Positions 24,166 to 36,248 of a stretch of DNA of 64,000 bases are shown in pieces (positions within the stretch are counted from its first letter, which is position 1; each line of letters begins with the position of its first letter). The notes under the pieces are model-generated. The model did not search any database, had not been told where the DNA came from, and worked only from the letters and a program-made list of their open reading frames with translations. A program made the position numbers and the translations under genes. The stretch is from NCBI GenBank assembly GCA_027605045.1, contig JAQFWX010000015.1, positions 728,455 to 792,454 of the forward strand, given 5' to 3'. Source of the DNA: Phallus indusiatus (lineage: Eukaryota; Basidiomycota; Agaricomycetes; Phallales; Phallaceae).

Positions 24166-25938
24166 ATGAACAGCACGAGCTTCGAAGCAATTATCCAAGA
24201 ATATTATTACCAGTAAGAATCCGTTTTTTTGCTGGCATTCCCCTTAGGTTCAACTTAAACTCTAGAGAAGTTACGAACTGGATTACCATCAGTAGTCTAA
24301 GTGAGCAGCTTGCCACATCTCTGGAGAAAATTGTCTCATTTGGTACCCAAATAATAGCACTTCTTCTCTATGCTACGGTGTTGAGGTTCTCACAAGAAGT
24401 CGAGCATATATGGAGTAGATCATTCACTCTTCCCACGTTGCTGTACATCTTTGCAAGATATGGAGCCATAATTTCTTCAATACTTTACACCCCATTGACT
24501 TTCATTGCGGTAAGTGTAATGCTTTTGAATTTATTTTTTGCGTCTGAAAATTCTACCAATGTTGTCACTATGACCATTCCCAACACTATTGAATTATAGC
24601 CCGGAAGGTAAAATAGCTTGATCATGAATTGTTAATGATTGAAAAAGATTTCATAAGGACTTGTAATATGCTTGATGATGCACTAGATGCCACCAAATTT
24701 TTGGCATATTTTGGCGTCCAAGGTAGGTTCTCTCGATTTCATATATATTCAGGATCAATCATGAATGACATATCTTAGGTTTATTGGTCGCTCGAGGTTA
24801 TTCAATGTGCAAAGGGAATAAATTTGTCGCTCCGGTTTTATGCATGGCGTTTCTTTCGAGTATAATTTCAACCCTGTATGGTGAGAATATCTCCTTATCA
24901 TTGCCGCGGAACATACATATTATACCTTACTAAACATATATACCTAGTCACAATATCATTCCACGGATGTATCTCGAGGTTAGTAATTTGCCCCCTATCA
25001 CTTTTGTATTGGGAAATACTCCTATATTCCAATTTTTAGTGAAAATGGTATGTTTCATTGACCATAATCATCTTGAATTTTGACTCATCCACGTAACGTA
25101 GCTGAGCAATCGGGTCTAATTCGGGCTACAATTGCCCTTAATTCCACCGTGATTCTTACAGATGCCATCATATTCACCATTTGCATGTGGAAGATTTTGG
25201 ATACGTGGAAGCTAAAACGCGAAAATGTCAGGATTCAAAGCCATCGAAATCTTGTTTCCGTACTACTCACACAGGGTAGGTCTTGATAAGGCTTTGAAGA
25301 AGATTGATAAGTAACTTGATTGAGGTTTCCAGGAATTTCGAGGTTCTTGTGAGTATATCATCTAATTTCCATGAGACGATAATCCCATAAGCTATGAATA
25401 AACAACAAGATTTGTCATTATTATGACTATCACCGGCGCCGTCCTGTTGGTAGTAAGTTTGATTCTAACAATGCTAGTTACATCTGAGGACATATTTCTT
25501 CGTTTTAGCCTCATATTAACAACGTAATTATACGTTTTCTGTATCAATTACAGCCACCTGACATAGTTGGTAACAGGCGCTCCTCTTTTTCGTCGTTTCT
25601 CAAGGCTTCACCTCCTTCCAGAACGCGTGCGTCTTATAGAGTCTTTTGGATTTGAATTTGTACCTACATTGACTCTCATATTAAGCCTGTCGACCATTCT
25701 AGTCGCCGACTCTACATTGGATCTTCGTCAGCTAAACTCTACTCAAATTGAAGCTAGTAACATGTCCCTGCCAACACTTCAGATTACAAAAGTTATTCAA
25801 CACGTGCATCAATCACTCGTTGTAGAACTTGCCACTCCCGGAGATATCAGTGCACTGGACCTGGAGGACGGTGACGACCATGGTCATACAAGCACTCCTG
25901 AATTCGATATAGATGGTATTCAACCTATTCAGGAATAA
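24166..25938 (+). CDS. DUF6533-type multi-pass (about seven helices) membrane protein, 377 aa
   Basis: Twelve exons: 24166-24212, 24248-24509, 24600-24607, 24658-24722, 24779-24880, 24948-24978, 25040-25047, 25102-25275, 25333-25348, 25410-25452, 25509-25569 and 25622-25938, closing in phase to 377 aa. The N-terminal DUF6533 pattern is visible: an aromatic first helix (IIALLLYATVLRFSQEVEHIW), then FTLPTLLYIFARYG. Later helices include GLLVARGYSMC, VLCMAFLSSIISTLYV, LTDAIIFTICMWKIL and VIIMTITGAVLLV. The tail is soluble and acidic. Exons of 8, 8 and 16 nt are needed to keep the frame. The first intron would be only 35 nt, so the first exon is the weakest part. The family is hugely expanded in Agaricomycetes; a receptor-like role has been suggested but not shown. 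Confidence 0.8.
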
Positions 25939-26913
25939 GTGAGTTCTGAGCTCTAATTGTTATACATTCTCAAAGTACTTAAAATTTCATTTTATTTTTT
26001 TGTGAAAGAGAAATATTTATATTCACGCATATATATATGCATGGAAAGTACAGGAAAGTAGTTTATGCATCCGGAGTTGCAAGTGTATTTCTTCCTTGAA
26101 ATTTTATCTCCTGACGAGGTCCGAGACGGGCTATGCATGGAAAGTCCCGAAACGCGCAATATTACCGAGTCACGTTACACAACGCGTAGCTTCAGTGTTT
26201 CAGAAATTGTATATATACTAAAAAACCCTATCTACAAAAAACAACCAATTTTCCCCCCATTTTTCCCTCTATTTTCCAAAACACACGAGTACTGATTCCC
26301 GTATCCTACCTGCCACTCTCCTGAGGCGCGCTCGTCACTCCGCTCATTAATTATCATGTACCTATAATTATGTATTCATTCAAAACACATTAAACCTCAG
26401 ATATAGATTTTACTGCCTTGCGATCTTTTGATGAGCCAAAGATCTTTCCGCCCAAAGTAGTTCGGAATCTCCATTCGATTACGTTATGCACACACGTGTA
26501 CGACCGTTATACACTGTACAGTCACCCCCACAACTTTTTCGCCGAAATTATCACACAAGTTTTGCCATGGAAATGCACTGTAGCGCGAACCTTGGGCATC
26601 TACTTTACTGTTCTCAACGTAAATTGATGAACCATGCGGCGATGATAAGGCGAGCATTTGCCCCCAGGAAAACAGTAGTGAAAGACGACACCTATCGTAT
26701 ACTTTGGGTGGTCTTTAGTTAATATAAAGTTCTGTAAACAGTGCCGGTAGGACAAGGACCGTGACTGCCAATAGATGGACAAGGACCAACTGTGACGATC
26801 ATGAAGTATTGAGCATGTCCTTGGACGAAAAATCGACTAAATGATAAATAGTATAAAGCTCACTAAAGTTGTTTACCATCTGAACATATATCATTTACGC
26901 CTTTAACACCATT
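25939..26913. other. Intergenic region, no supported gene
   Basis: About 1 kb with an AT dinucleotide stretch near 26028-26040. Small frames at 26065-26295 and 26418-26782 overlap one another on both strands and have no motif. Confidence 0.5.
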
Positions 26914-27830
26914 ATGAGCAGTGGACTCAAAATCCGCATTCCTCTCAGACCGCACACCTTGGGTGCCACTAGCAGTGGCGCGTCATCTTCAACGCGCCAA
27001 GATCAAAGCAGTGAAGATGTCAGAAATGAAAACCTTCCAAAAGGAAAGTACATCAGCCGTAATGGTAACAAAAGAAACCCTCCAGAAAAATGGGCTGAAA
27101 CGGAGGTTGTCTTCCTTGAAAAATGCTTCGAGACGACCCGAGATCCTGGTCGCTCGTTAAAGTCCGAATGGGCTTTGGTATTAACCGAAAAACGGCTTCA
27201 AATTTTAAAAGCTAGTCCTGATGATAAAGAAAACTTGGCCAAAACTTGGCTATCGCAGTACGTGTCTTTCTTTGGTCTAGGATGCTGATGCCGAAAAATA
27301 TTATTTAGCTATCAACGGCGACTGCGTAATTGGTTCAAGAACAAGAAGGCAAAAATCAGAGCCGAGAAGAAAAGAAGACAACGCAAAGAAGATGAGGTTC
27401 GTTTTCAGTTCGAACGCATTTAAATAACTCGCTCTCAGCCTCTTCTAGGAATATCGCGACGACTCGCCTGAAAGCGAGGAGGGTCAGTCTGACTACAGGA
27501 AGCCTGAAGACGTCCCCAACTCAGCAGATGAAGGAGTTTCTCGAAGCAAAGGCATGCAGGACAATGAAGACGATGTCGATTCGCAACATAGTGAAGTCCT
27601 TCAAGATGACAACATGCTGGACGTTCAGGCCAGTCCAGAAAAGCCAAGCATCACTTTCCCTATCTCGTCAGCTCGGGATGAACTTGCCAGTGTGAGTGAA
27701 ACACGACCATTAAGCTCCAATTTTTCTTACCTCGGTATGTCAGAGCGACTTTCTTGAAAAGTATGAACCCGATGTCATCCAGGGTGCTATGCTGTTGATG
27801 CAGTTGAAATATGGCAAGAAAGTTGAGTAG
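26914..27830 (+). CDS. Homeodomain-like putative nuclear protein, 253 aa
   Basis: Exons 26914-27257, 27309-27396, 27449-27691 and 27744-27830 join in phase to 253 aa. The segment encoded across the first intron contains RRLRNWFKNKKAKIRAEKKR, which resembles the third (recognition) helix of a homeodomain (WFxNxxxK). It is preceded by possible helices (PPEKWAETEVVFLEKCFE). The spacing between the helices is longer than in standard homeodomains, so this may be a divergent member or a look-alike. The basic run just after it suits a nuclear localisation signal. The rest is acidic and Ser rich, ending in a short hydrophobic helix (GAMLLMQLKYGKK). No second such gene lies next to it, unlike the divergent HD1/HD2 pair of a mating-type A locus. 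Confidence 0.65.
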
Positions 27831-28377
27831 GACAATTTCACGGGGCGGTGTTTTCTGCTATATACCAATATGTAAATAATGAAATTATATGTTTATCTCT
27901 CAAAGATAGCCCCTACCCAACAGTTTGTCGTTTGTTTAATTCGCTTGTTTTGTCTTCGAAATAACCAACAACAGATTCCTTGTATTGAAAAAAAGCTCAG
28001 TTTGGAGCAAGATCAGATCGGGTTTTTTCATTATCCATAAGACATTGACGCCGCAGTTACTCCATTAAATAGCCATTGACGATACGATTTGCAGATGCAA
28101 CCACGTTGAATGATGCAAAGGAAACCTGTGCGTCAACTTGTCAATGGTCAGGTAAGCAGGGGTCAGCATCGCGATCAACGAATGTTTAGTGGTTATATTA
28201 AGATAATACTGGGAGTCCAACAAATCGATCGACGAGGAACTATATAAACATTAGGAGGGATCGGCATTGGTATTGTACCCGTATTTAATCTGAACCCGGG
28301 AGCATCCGAAAACACTACCTGTTTGTCGCAAAAAAAAGTAAGAGGTTTATATATCATTCTAAACCAAAAAAAGGCCG
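27831..28377. other. Convergent intergenic region
   Basis: Shared 3' region of the homeodomain-like gene (+) and the P450 gene (-). Nothing coding seen. Confidence 0.55.
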
Positions 28378-30487
28378 TCAGGAATCCTTCTCTCTCTCAC
28401 GAACCAAAAGCGTGACTATGTAATCAGGGAGAAGTTCGGGTCCTAACCACGAATCGCGCGGAAAATGAGCAGGGTCCAATTGGGCGTCATAGTTCAGCAA
28501 AAAATGGACAACAGCGATCTTCAAAATTGTAGTCGCTAAGAATCGTCCCGGACTTAAGATAAAACAAAATGAAAAGCAGAACTAGAGATAAGAAAAAAAA
28601 GAAACTTACCAGATATGTTCCCCTATTCCAAATAGTAAGAAAGGCGAATTTGTTGATGTTAGGTAAAGATTTCGGCTGGTATCATCGTTCTTGTTGTTGT
28701 CACCATCTCCACTGTCCGCGTCGGTCTTGCAAAATCTGAATCCTTCAAACTTGTATGGCTCGGGAAATATAGTACTATCGTAATGACGTGCTCGCATGGG
28801 TATAGCCACCATTGTGTTTTTGGGTATACGAATCCCATTAGAAAAGACGTAATCCTTCATACACCATCGATTTGACGTGACTATATCAGTGTGAAATTCT
28901 CTGCTTCCACCACAGAAACTTCAGTTGCGACTTACTCGCTCGCGATGCTTTTACGCGTTGCGACTCCATCATAAAGCTTTCTAGCTTATGCAGCTTCGCT
29001 AGCGCGGCTTTCGTGAATCCATCTTGTAAGAATACGGATTCGGCTTCATCGCGCAATGGTTTGATATATTCAGATCGATCGGCTAGATCTTGGAGAATAG
29101 CTGATAATGCCTGTTAAGTAAAATTAGTATCTACCGTATCGTTGGATCGTAGAATGTAAGAAAATTTCACCATTGTGGATGTGTGGATGGAAGCAAAATT
29201 AACCATCAGGACACGATTTGCCAAGCTCTCCGCTGTACGTTCATCGCCTTCTGCCTCGTCCATTAGTAGTGAAAGTATATCGTGCTGTGTTCAAATATTA
29301 CACAATAGGTCGACGGAGCGTTCTAAGAGTTTACTTACGGGTTTGTCTGGATAGTCACGACCATGTTCATCCAATTTCGCTTGTCTTTCTGCGATTGTGT
29401 CACGAAAGGTTTCAGTTGCGGATGCTTTAGCGTGAGGGATATTGGTGAGAAGTCTTTTTGCAAAGCTAAATGACCCGTTAATAGCTATTAATACATTCCA
29501 ACGGCTGAGAGCTCACCCTTTCAGAGATTTTGGGAAGAGACCTAAAACAAAAACGCCCAGGGCAGCGTCCAAAGTAAAGCCCGTTACCAACTTTATGTAG
29601 CTTTGGTCTCGGTCTGTGTGGATTAATCAACGAGTAATAAGAAGACGTGTATATGAAAAGCCATACAAATCCTGGGATCAGAAACTATAACGCTATTGGA
29701 GCTGCGAGCGATAAGTTGGCTGCATGTTTGAAATAATGTGACAGAGGTCCAATCTGCAATTACAACAGTAATCTTGAGCCAAAAGCGCAAGATAACAACA
29801 ATGTTGTGCACTTGCCTTTTTTTGATGGCATCAAATCATCAAAGGCGGCCACGACTTCAGCTTTGAGAGGCTCGAACCACGTATCCAAATTTTTAACCAA
29901 ACGATGACGCAACACTTTCTGATGATACGGATTCTCATATATCTGTGCGCCGACTGTATAATCCCCCGAAACCATCTATCAATATATAAGCTCAAACCCC
30001 GAAAAAAGTGAGGCAGTGTGCGCTTACGCGTCTACCCGCAGCTCTGGCGGACATTTCATTATCACCCCTCAGAGATTTCATTTCTTCTATTAGCTGATCT
30101 CCACAAACGAAAACATGCCAGCCCGAAATAGTAGGAACGCGGAAAACACCGACATTTTTGCTGTACTATATGAAAAAAGTATTGGAAGTCACGCTTTGGC
30201 TGTGGACGTATTTCAATTTGGATAGTGGCAGGTTACCTTGTCGTATCCTTGTTGGAGAACTTTTGGTCCTTGAAATAGATATCTAACGGCGTCGATATAA
30301 GTTAGAGGAAAGCGTTTGTAACCAACAGCTGGTATATCAGCCTGTAAAATTCCTCAGTATTAAAGATGCTATCTCGAGCGGAAAGACTCACATATGGATC
30401 ATTCTTTGTGAATACAAAATAACATATTGCACAAGCCAAGACAGTAGTAGCAACTGCTGGGATATTTGTCAATAAAAACGAGCTCAT
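28378..30487 (-). CDS. Cytochrome P450 monooxygenase, 514 aa
   Basis: Membrane-anchored haem monooxygenase. Eleven exons on the minus strand: 30392-30487, 30237-30341, 30028-30165, 29816-29975, 29667-29753, 29517-29613, 29339-29465, 29171-29284, 28936-29110, 28610-28880 and 28378-28552, in phase to 514 aa. It starts with an ER membrane anchor (PAVATTVLACAICYFVF). The I-helix is NFASIHTST, the ExxR motif is ESQR and the PERF-like block is PEPYKFEGFRF. The haem loop is FGIGEHICPGRF, with ligand Cys457. That Cys codon is split by the last intron, so the intact haem site only exists after splicing. The fourth intron has a GC donor (gcaagt). The overall pattern resembles fungal CYP5150-like or ent-kaurene-oxidase-like enzymes. 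Substrate unknown. Confidence 0.95.
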
Positions 30488-30847
30488 GATGGGTAGGAAA
30501 AGGGACTATGGTGGGAGCCATTGTCAGATTGGGAGCGTGCGTGCGGTCAGCCAATCATCAACACCAACTAAATTAGTCATGATACCACGTGACCTCAGGA
30601 GAACCAATCATGACGCGAACACATTGATCGACGTCCCTGATATCCAAGTATGAGATTTTCTCAAAGTATGTCAGTGTCATTGGATAGTTTTATGTGGAGC
30701 TTTATATACTGTCGTCGCTCTCTTGCGACATCATTAGAGTGCATAATATAAATATTGCGATGATGGATTCAAACAAAGTCTGTCAGCAAGAAAGAAAGCC
30801 AAATCCAGTTCAGCACCAACAAACATACACGACAACGGCAACCACAT
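30488..30847. other. Intergenic region between two minus-strand genes
   Basis: 360 bp holding the P450 promoter and the 3' region of the PQ-loop gene. An open frame at 30694-30909 (+) is antisense to the latter and is not supported. Confidence 0.5.
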
Positions 30848-33288
30848 CTAGACTGGTATCTCAGCCGCCTGCAGCCTTGTCGTATCACTCCGACTCTCGC
30901 CACCAATAATCACTCCTGCACCCGCATTTGTCGATCCTGCACCCGCACTCGCACCGACTCCTTCATGCATCAATCCATCTTCCTCCTCTAATAAACCTCT
31001 TTCCTCATCGTTGACAACTGCCGAAGATCTTTTCCGTTTGATTTTACCACGCCAACGTCGACTAGAAGCAGTTGCACTCGACATGACGCTGCTCAGCGTT
31101 CGTGTTCTCATGCGTTTCTTCCTATCTGGTTTGGAATTTGCGTATAAGAAACTTTGAATGACAATCGTCACGTCAAACATGAGAGTTCCTCCAGAGCCTA
31201 GAAGATACCTGTATAGATACATGCGGTAGTGAGTAACGGGAAGAAGTTAGTAGGTAAGAACTTACGGGACACTTTCTCGCAGGAATTCGCGGGATTGTTC
31301 GGATGGTAGGTTAACCTTTGGACTTGTAAGAATGGAAAGAACGTAAAAGAGGTTGCCGCAGAATGCGAATGCGAAGAGATATATCGACAGACCCTAAAAC
31401 ACCGTAAGAATGTGGTAACAAAGCGAGATGATGTGGCGCAATTACCTCAACGGATTTACGAGTGTACTAGATACATCAGGCGTATCAGAAAGAGAGTCAT
31501 GATAAGTTAATATCATAGCAAGAGACACTTACGTTCTTCCAAATTTGGGGTAACCGCGATGTGAGATAAAGCGTGGCACACGTCCAGGCTGCAAGACGCC
31601 CAATTAACTTCTCGGTATCAGAGCTGTGGTCGTCGTCTAAGAACGACTGTGAATTATCGCGAGGGATGTGCGTCGTAATGTAGGTATTAGTTTGATATGT
31701 ATGATGTAGTGGGTGGTGATAATAATGATAATGCTGACGGCGATGATTATGATGTTCTGGAGATATTGGTGTTAACACGTCGCCTTGCCATGTAGAAGAA
31801 GGGGATATGGAGGTAGAAGAATAATGTTTATGATTGAACGTCGAGAATCCCAGCAAAACAAAAACGCCCAAAAAGACGATGCTGGCACTCCGACGGGATG
31901 CCCCTTCAGTTAGTGCTGATGTAGATGTGCTTGAAGCGCGACGAGTGCGACTGCGATTCCTATAGTAATGGGGAGAGTCTAAGTCTGTATTTCTTTCCCG
32001 AGACAATGATGGTGATGGAAATGGTTGTTGGGTATGGTGTGTGTCCTTGTAGTCGTAACCGGGGTTGTTGATTTCACCGTCCTCTGGATCAATCATGCGC
32101 ACTGATCTAGGAGTAGTAGGACGCCCACGATCATCAAAGTTCGTAGGTGAAGATGAAATCACTTCTTCCGCAATGTTTGTTGTGGTACTCGCGAAGCCTA
32201 TACTTCTGCTGCGTTGGCGATATCTAGTAGTGGTACCAGACGCTACTTGATCTCTGTCCCGACTGACACTTGGAGAATCTTGATCCTGAACCCATGAAAC
32301 ACGTTTGCCTGTATTCGGCCGATGTGCTCCGCCGCCTTCAGAATAGAAAGATGTGATCATGTGTGAGTCGGAATCTTCCTCCTCATCTTGGGGACCCTGG
32401 GTAAAATTTGCTTCAAGACCGCTCTCAATGTTATCAGCATTGGATTTTACACCATCCCATCCATCTTTATATCGAGAAAGCACGCCATCTGTGGTGGTCC
32501 TGTGGTGTGTTACATCACGAGAGGACGACTGTATCCCCGTGCTGAGACTATCGCCTGTGCTCATGTTCATAGGTCCAACAGACTTGGCTCGGCGCCTAGT
32601 AGGACTAAGACTAGACATGGCAGCATTTCCCGAAATCAACGACGATGCACCAAGCCGACTTGAGGTACGAGGACGGGGTGCATGAGGTGGAGGAGCGATG
32701 ATAATGGACGATGCTGAAGAAATAAGACCTTCGGCGCTTGCATCTATGTGCGCTCGTGGAGTGTCGTCATAGTAAAGATATTGAACGACAAGACAGGAGT
32801 CGACTAAGACGAAGTATATTGCGAGATAGGTTTGGAAGGGAAGTTGGTTTGTGAGAATGCAGCCAATGAGATTGGTGCTATCGCCTGCGACTTGGAGTGA
32901 GAAAGGAGTACATAACGTATGTAGCTTACGAACCGAGTAACCAGTTGGCAAGAAAGGGTAAAGCTAGGCCATCAACGGATTTGCGCCTCAAATTAACGAC
33001 AATCTGCCTTTCGGAGAAAGTATCAGTAAATTTCGTTCATGGGTATGAGATCAGGCACAACAAAAGAAGGAATGACGATAGGTATGCAGAGGCTTGGTTC
33101 TTATAATGCCAACGGGAAAACCTAAAAGCCTCGCAAATTTTGCCCGAGTGAACCCGGTATTGCGCCATACCCTCTCACTGGCAGATTGATCAAAAGACGG
33201 CAAACATAACTCACGGAAATTGAGCACCGAGCCAGAATCCAATGGAGGTATATCCCAACAGCAAAGATGTTAGTTCTTGGGGTATCAT
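30848..33288 (-). CDS. PQ-loop vacuolar/lysosomal amino-acid transporter-like protein, 669 aa
   Basis: Seven-helix PQ-loop carrier of the YPQ1/PQLC2 type, which exports basic amino acids from the vacuole. Exons on the minus strand are 33215-33288, 32934-33007, 31533-32884, 31446-31466, 31266-31393 and 30848-31208, in phase to 669 aa. The first PQ repeat has AQFPQIVVNLRRKSVDGL and LPFLANWLLGD. The second has SRLPQIWKN, then a 7-codon exon (YTRKSVE) and GLSIYLFAFAFCGNLFYVL. Between the repeats lies an insertion of about 320 residues, Ser/Arg/His rich and probably cytosolic and disordered, with one short hydrophobic stretch (ASIVFLGVFVLLGF). Typical homologues are 300-500 aa. The C-terminal tail is basic, then Gly/Ala rich. 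The substrate is inferred from the family. Confidence 0.9.
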
Positions 33289-35119
33289 TGCCTTAACCTC
33301 CGTGTCGACGTTTGCAGTGGACAGGAGGACAAGAGATAACGAAATCAATCAGACCTGCCGCTCACACGACACTAACTACTTAGAAAAACTGTATGTGACG
33401 TGCGTTACGCGTTACGCCTATCTCGGGCCGACCGGCCAATGATAGCTCAGACCAAGCTCTCCAATGGAGTTTCCATATTTCAAAGATGGAAAATAAAGTG
33501 GGGAGTTGGCTGAACAATGAATTATAGTTCATTAATATAGTATGCACGCATACGTTCTGAACGAACTCGTACCTTCTGCTTTAACACGCTCCGAAGAAAA
33601 GAGGCAACTCTTAAGGCGTGTCAGAATCACGGAATATGGTTACCGCCTCTGTCGAAGAACAGTTTTCAATGGGTGGTATATCGCCAGCGAGTACCCCACG
33701 AGGATATGCTTAATTTGTGGCAAAGCGCGCATAATTAATAACGGGGGTCAAATGGCTCCGCCTCTTTGTTTTAGGAGAAAGTTGCCAAGTTCAACCTAGG
33801 TCACAAGGGGCGGTGGGCCAATATCGCTTTGATAACTTCAATAAGAATAGGGGCTTTGATTAACATCAGACGTGTGTGTATAAAAGAAATTCAACTGGCA
33901 ACTGAAACTCACGGCATATCCTCAACATTCAGTGCATGTCAAGTTATATCGTTCCCGACTCAGTTATAGAGTATAACGCTCGTCTTGGATGGCCATGTCT
34001 GCTGAAATTGAAATGTGGTATCTCTGTATGATACCATAGAGTTAGGATGCGGCATGTATAAACGTAGACCGGATGTTAAAATCAAGATAGAACGTACTTC
34101 GTTATGTTTGCACCCAGCTGAGCATGTCCCGAACATTAGCCCACGAAAATCACCAAGTCAGTTTCGCGATCATGACGGTCTGCCTCCTATCATCCCGTTT
34201 AAAAAAGTTTGGAAGTACGGTTCGTGTAAAGAGGCCTAGGCGAGGTTTTCTATTGGCCAAACGGTAGTGTCAAGATAGGGCTAAAGGAGACATCTTCCTT
34301 GAATGTTCGTCCACTGGGGTGCTCTTTCGACATCTTAAGGTTGTTTTCTCTACGTGGTGAGCTCGGAGCTTGGAGCTTATAGCCTACGTTGGATGTCGCC
34401 ATTTAGGCGCCCTGCTTACCCATGGACAACTTGCCATCCTTGTCCCAACGTTGTCCAACGACGAGTCCAATTGGTCGGCGACCAGCAAGATTCATTTCAA
34501 CTATTGCATCTATCATTTCGAAATCCAGAAGATATTGAATTCTTCTCCGGTATTCTCTGCTAAGGAACAATACGGTGGAATACCACGATGTGAACGGAGA
34601 AGTCTGTCCTTAAAATCATTCTTCTATTTATCTTTCTCAGGCTCTTTTCCCTTCGTGACACGTGTAAAGCTCCCAGTTATTATTCTGCTCAATCCTCTTC
34701 TTCGTTATACAACTTCGTGTCCGAACTTTCGCAGATAAATCACACAATAACTCTCCCAACTGAACGAGTCGCGACTCGCGATGGACAGTCCACTTGGCTC
34801 AAAACTACCGATCCTGTCGGGATCGCGTGAAACAATCAAATATGGCATAATGTATATGATAGCCCTCCGACGCCCCCAACTCAGATGATTCCAGATGATT
34901 CTTTTTTTGAAAAGTACGCCCAAATTTAATTGGCCGGAATGATATCAAAGCCCACGACTAATTGGACAAAAAACGTGGCTCATTGCTTCCATATTTATTA
35001 CAATTGGTTGAAACCGGCGCATATGGTTCTCCGAATTGGCTGTCTGACATTAGAGTATGGTGTCGAACTCTACTAAACCGAACTTGAAGGCCAACTGATG
35101 GCGTGCGCATGATGCATCA
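33289..35119. other. Intergenic region, no supported gene
   Basis: About 1.8 kb between the PQ-loop gene start and the first duplicated block. Open frames such as 33542-33799 and 34354-34738 overlap in several phases and lack motifs. The PQ-loop promoter is at its left end. Confidence 0.5.
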
Positions 35120-35125
35120 TGGCTT

Positions 35126-35227
35126 ATGCCACAGATAAATGTCAACTCGGAACGGTTTATCCGAATGCCTGTACAAAAACTGTCTGGTGGGACCGATTAC
35201 TTCCCAATTGAGGAAGAAATGGCTCAG
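35126..35227 (+). pseudogene. Duplicated gene fragment, copy A
   Basis: A stretch of about 30 codons, open and followed by a good donor (gtatgc), encodes SERFIRMPVQKLSGG and ends IEEEMAQ. It recurs at 38143-38237 with two residue changes and the same donor position. This looks like one exon of a larger gene that was carried along in the duplication. I find no upstream or downstream exons and do not recognise the family. Confidence 0.4.
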
Positions 35228-35699
35228 GTATGCCCATCATTTTGGCTGTTTGCCGAGCTTGGCTTACTTTATCCAGATGATTGCACAATGATAATTAGTA
35301 CCTGCCAGCAATTTTTTCTTCACAAGAACTGTATAGACAGCAAACAGATTGTTTCTTCTCAGTCATGAGATTCCCCTGATCATTGATGCCTTTTTACAGT
35401 AACTTCTTTTCCTCTCCCGACATCTCTCCCGACGAAGAATCGTGGTACGATATTATGGGGAGTTATCATCATCGCATGTTGTATTTACACCTGCGGTGAT
35501 ATCCATCAAAAATGATGACTTTTTGATCATTTTTTTGAACACTCAAACAGCTGAACATCTTGAATTAACATGAGGACAGGTAAACTGTAGATCTAACGAT
35601 CAATCACCAAAAAAATGATTCTCAGCTAGTGTAGTTCATCGGTTCTAGTAAAAGGCGAGGAGCTTTGTAAACGCATGTACCGTACTTTGACTCTCAACA

Positions 35700-35765
35700 A
35701 TTGTAGTCCTCCCCATTGAATTGTGCATCGGACGATAGCAACAGCATTTTCGTGGTGCTCCAAGT
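35700..35765 (+). promoter_or_regulatory. Conserved upstream block of the peptide genes
   Basis: A block with core gaattgtgcatcggacgata and cattttcgtggtgctcc lies about 320-390 bp before peptide gene 1. Related copies occur near 37770-37815, 38790-38830 (gene 3) and 40997-41042 (gene 5). Weaker ones lie near 36915-36950 (gene 2, missing gtgcatcgga) and 39783-39820 (gene 4). The block is kept although its surroundings differ, which fits a shared promoter element, but part of the likeness is simple descent by duplication. Confidence 0.5.
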
Positions 35766-36086
35766 GCACAATGTAGGATTCAATTAATGGTCATGTCAAT
35801 TAATTTCCGTTTGGTTTAATGATAGTCATGGAAGTCGAAGATTTCTTCAACATTTGAAATAGCATAAGAAGTTGCAAAGCCCAAGATGTCGTTAGTCTGG
35901 CTTCTGTGAGTTGATCAAGATTGTTTATGTAGTGCTCCTCAACAAGAATATCTTTCACTGATACAGTTTAATTCGAAGGGGGATATAAACATCGACGCAC
36001 AATGCAGTTTTCTAACCAACGATTTCTTCCGAGTAAAGATCACTGTCTCTGAACACTCAACACATCACACCTCTTCTAGACAAAAT

Positions 36087-36248
36087 ATGCAGTTTTCCAA
36101 AGTTGCTACTTTTCTAACGACGCTCGCAATTGCGACTTTCTCTATGGCACTTCCTACTGTCCTGGAACCACTCCCCGCCGGTTGCGTCGAAGGGTCGGAC
36201 CAAATACATGAAAGAAGCCCCGGTACGACTGCGTGCATAGCTTTCTAA
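36087..36248 (+). CDS. Small secreted peptide, array copy 1, 53 aa
   Basis: Single-exon gene for a 53-aa precursor. A hydrophobic signal peptide of about 21 residues (MQFSKVATFLTTLAIATFSM) is followed by the constant head LPTVLEPLPAGC, 16 variable residues that include IHERS, and the end CIAF. Two cysteines remain in the mature part. A TATA box (tataaac) lies at 35984-35990, 103 bp upstream. A possible 3'-UTR intron begins about 15 nt after the stop (ggtaagattt) and ends at tgtag near 36313. It is not a known family to me. The C-terminal C-I-A-F fits a CaaX box, unlike in the other copies. Function unknown. Confidence 0.85.
   Translation: MQFSKVATFLTTLAIATFSMALPTVLEPLPAGCVEGSDQIHERSPGTTACIAF

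Noticed and set aside
33542..34738. Genes between the PQ-loop gene and the peptide array
   Set aside because: Frames are short, overlap each other in different phases and carry no recognisable motif.
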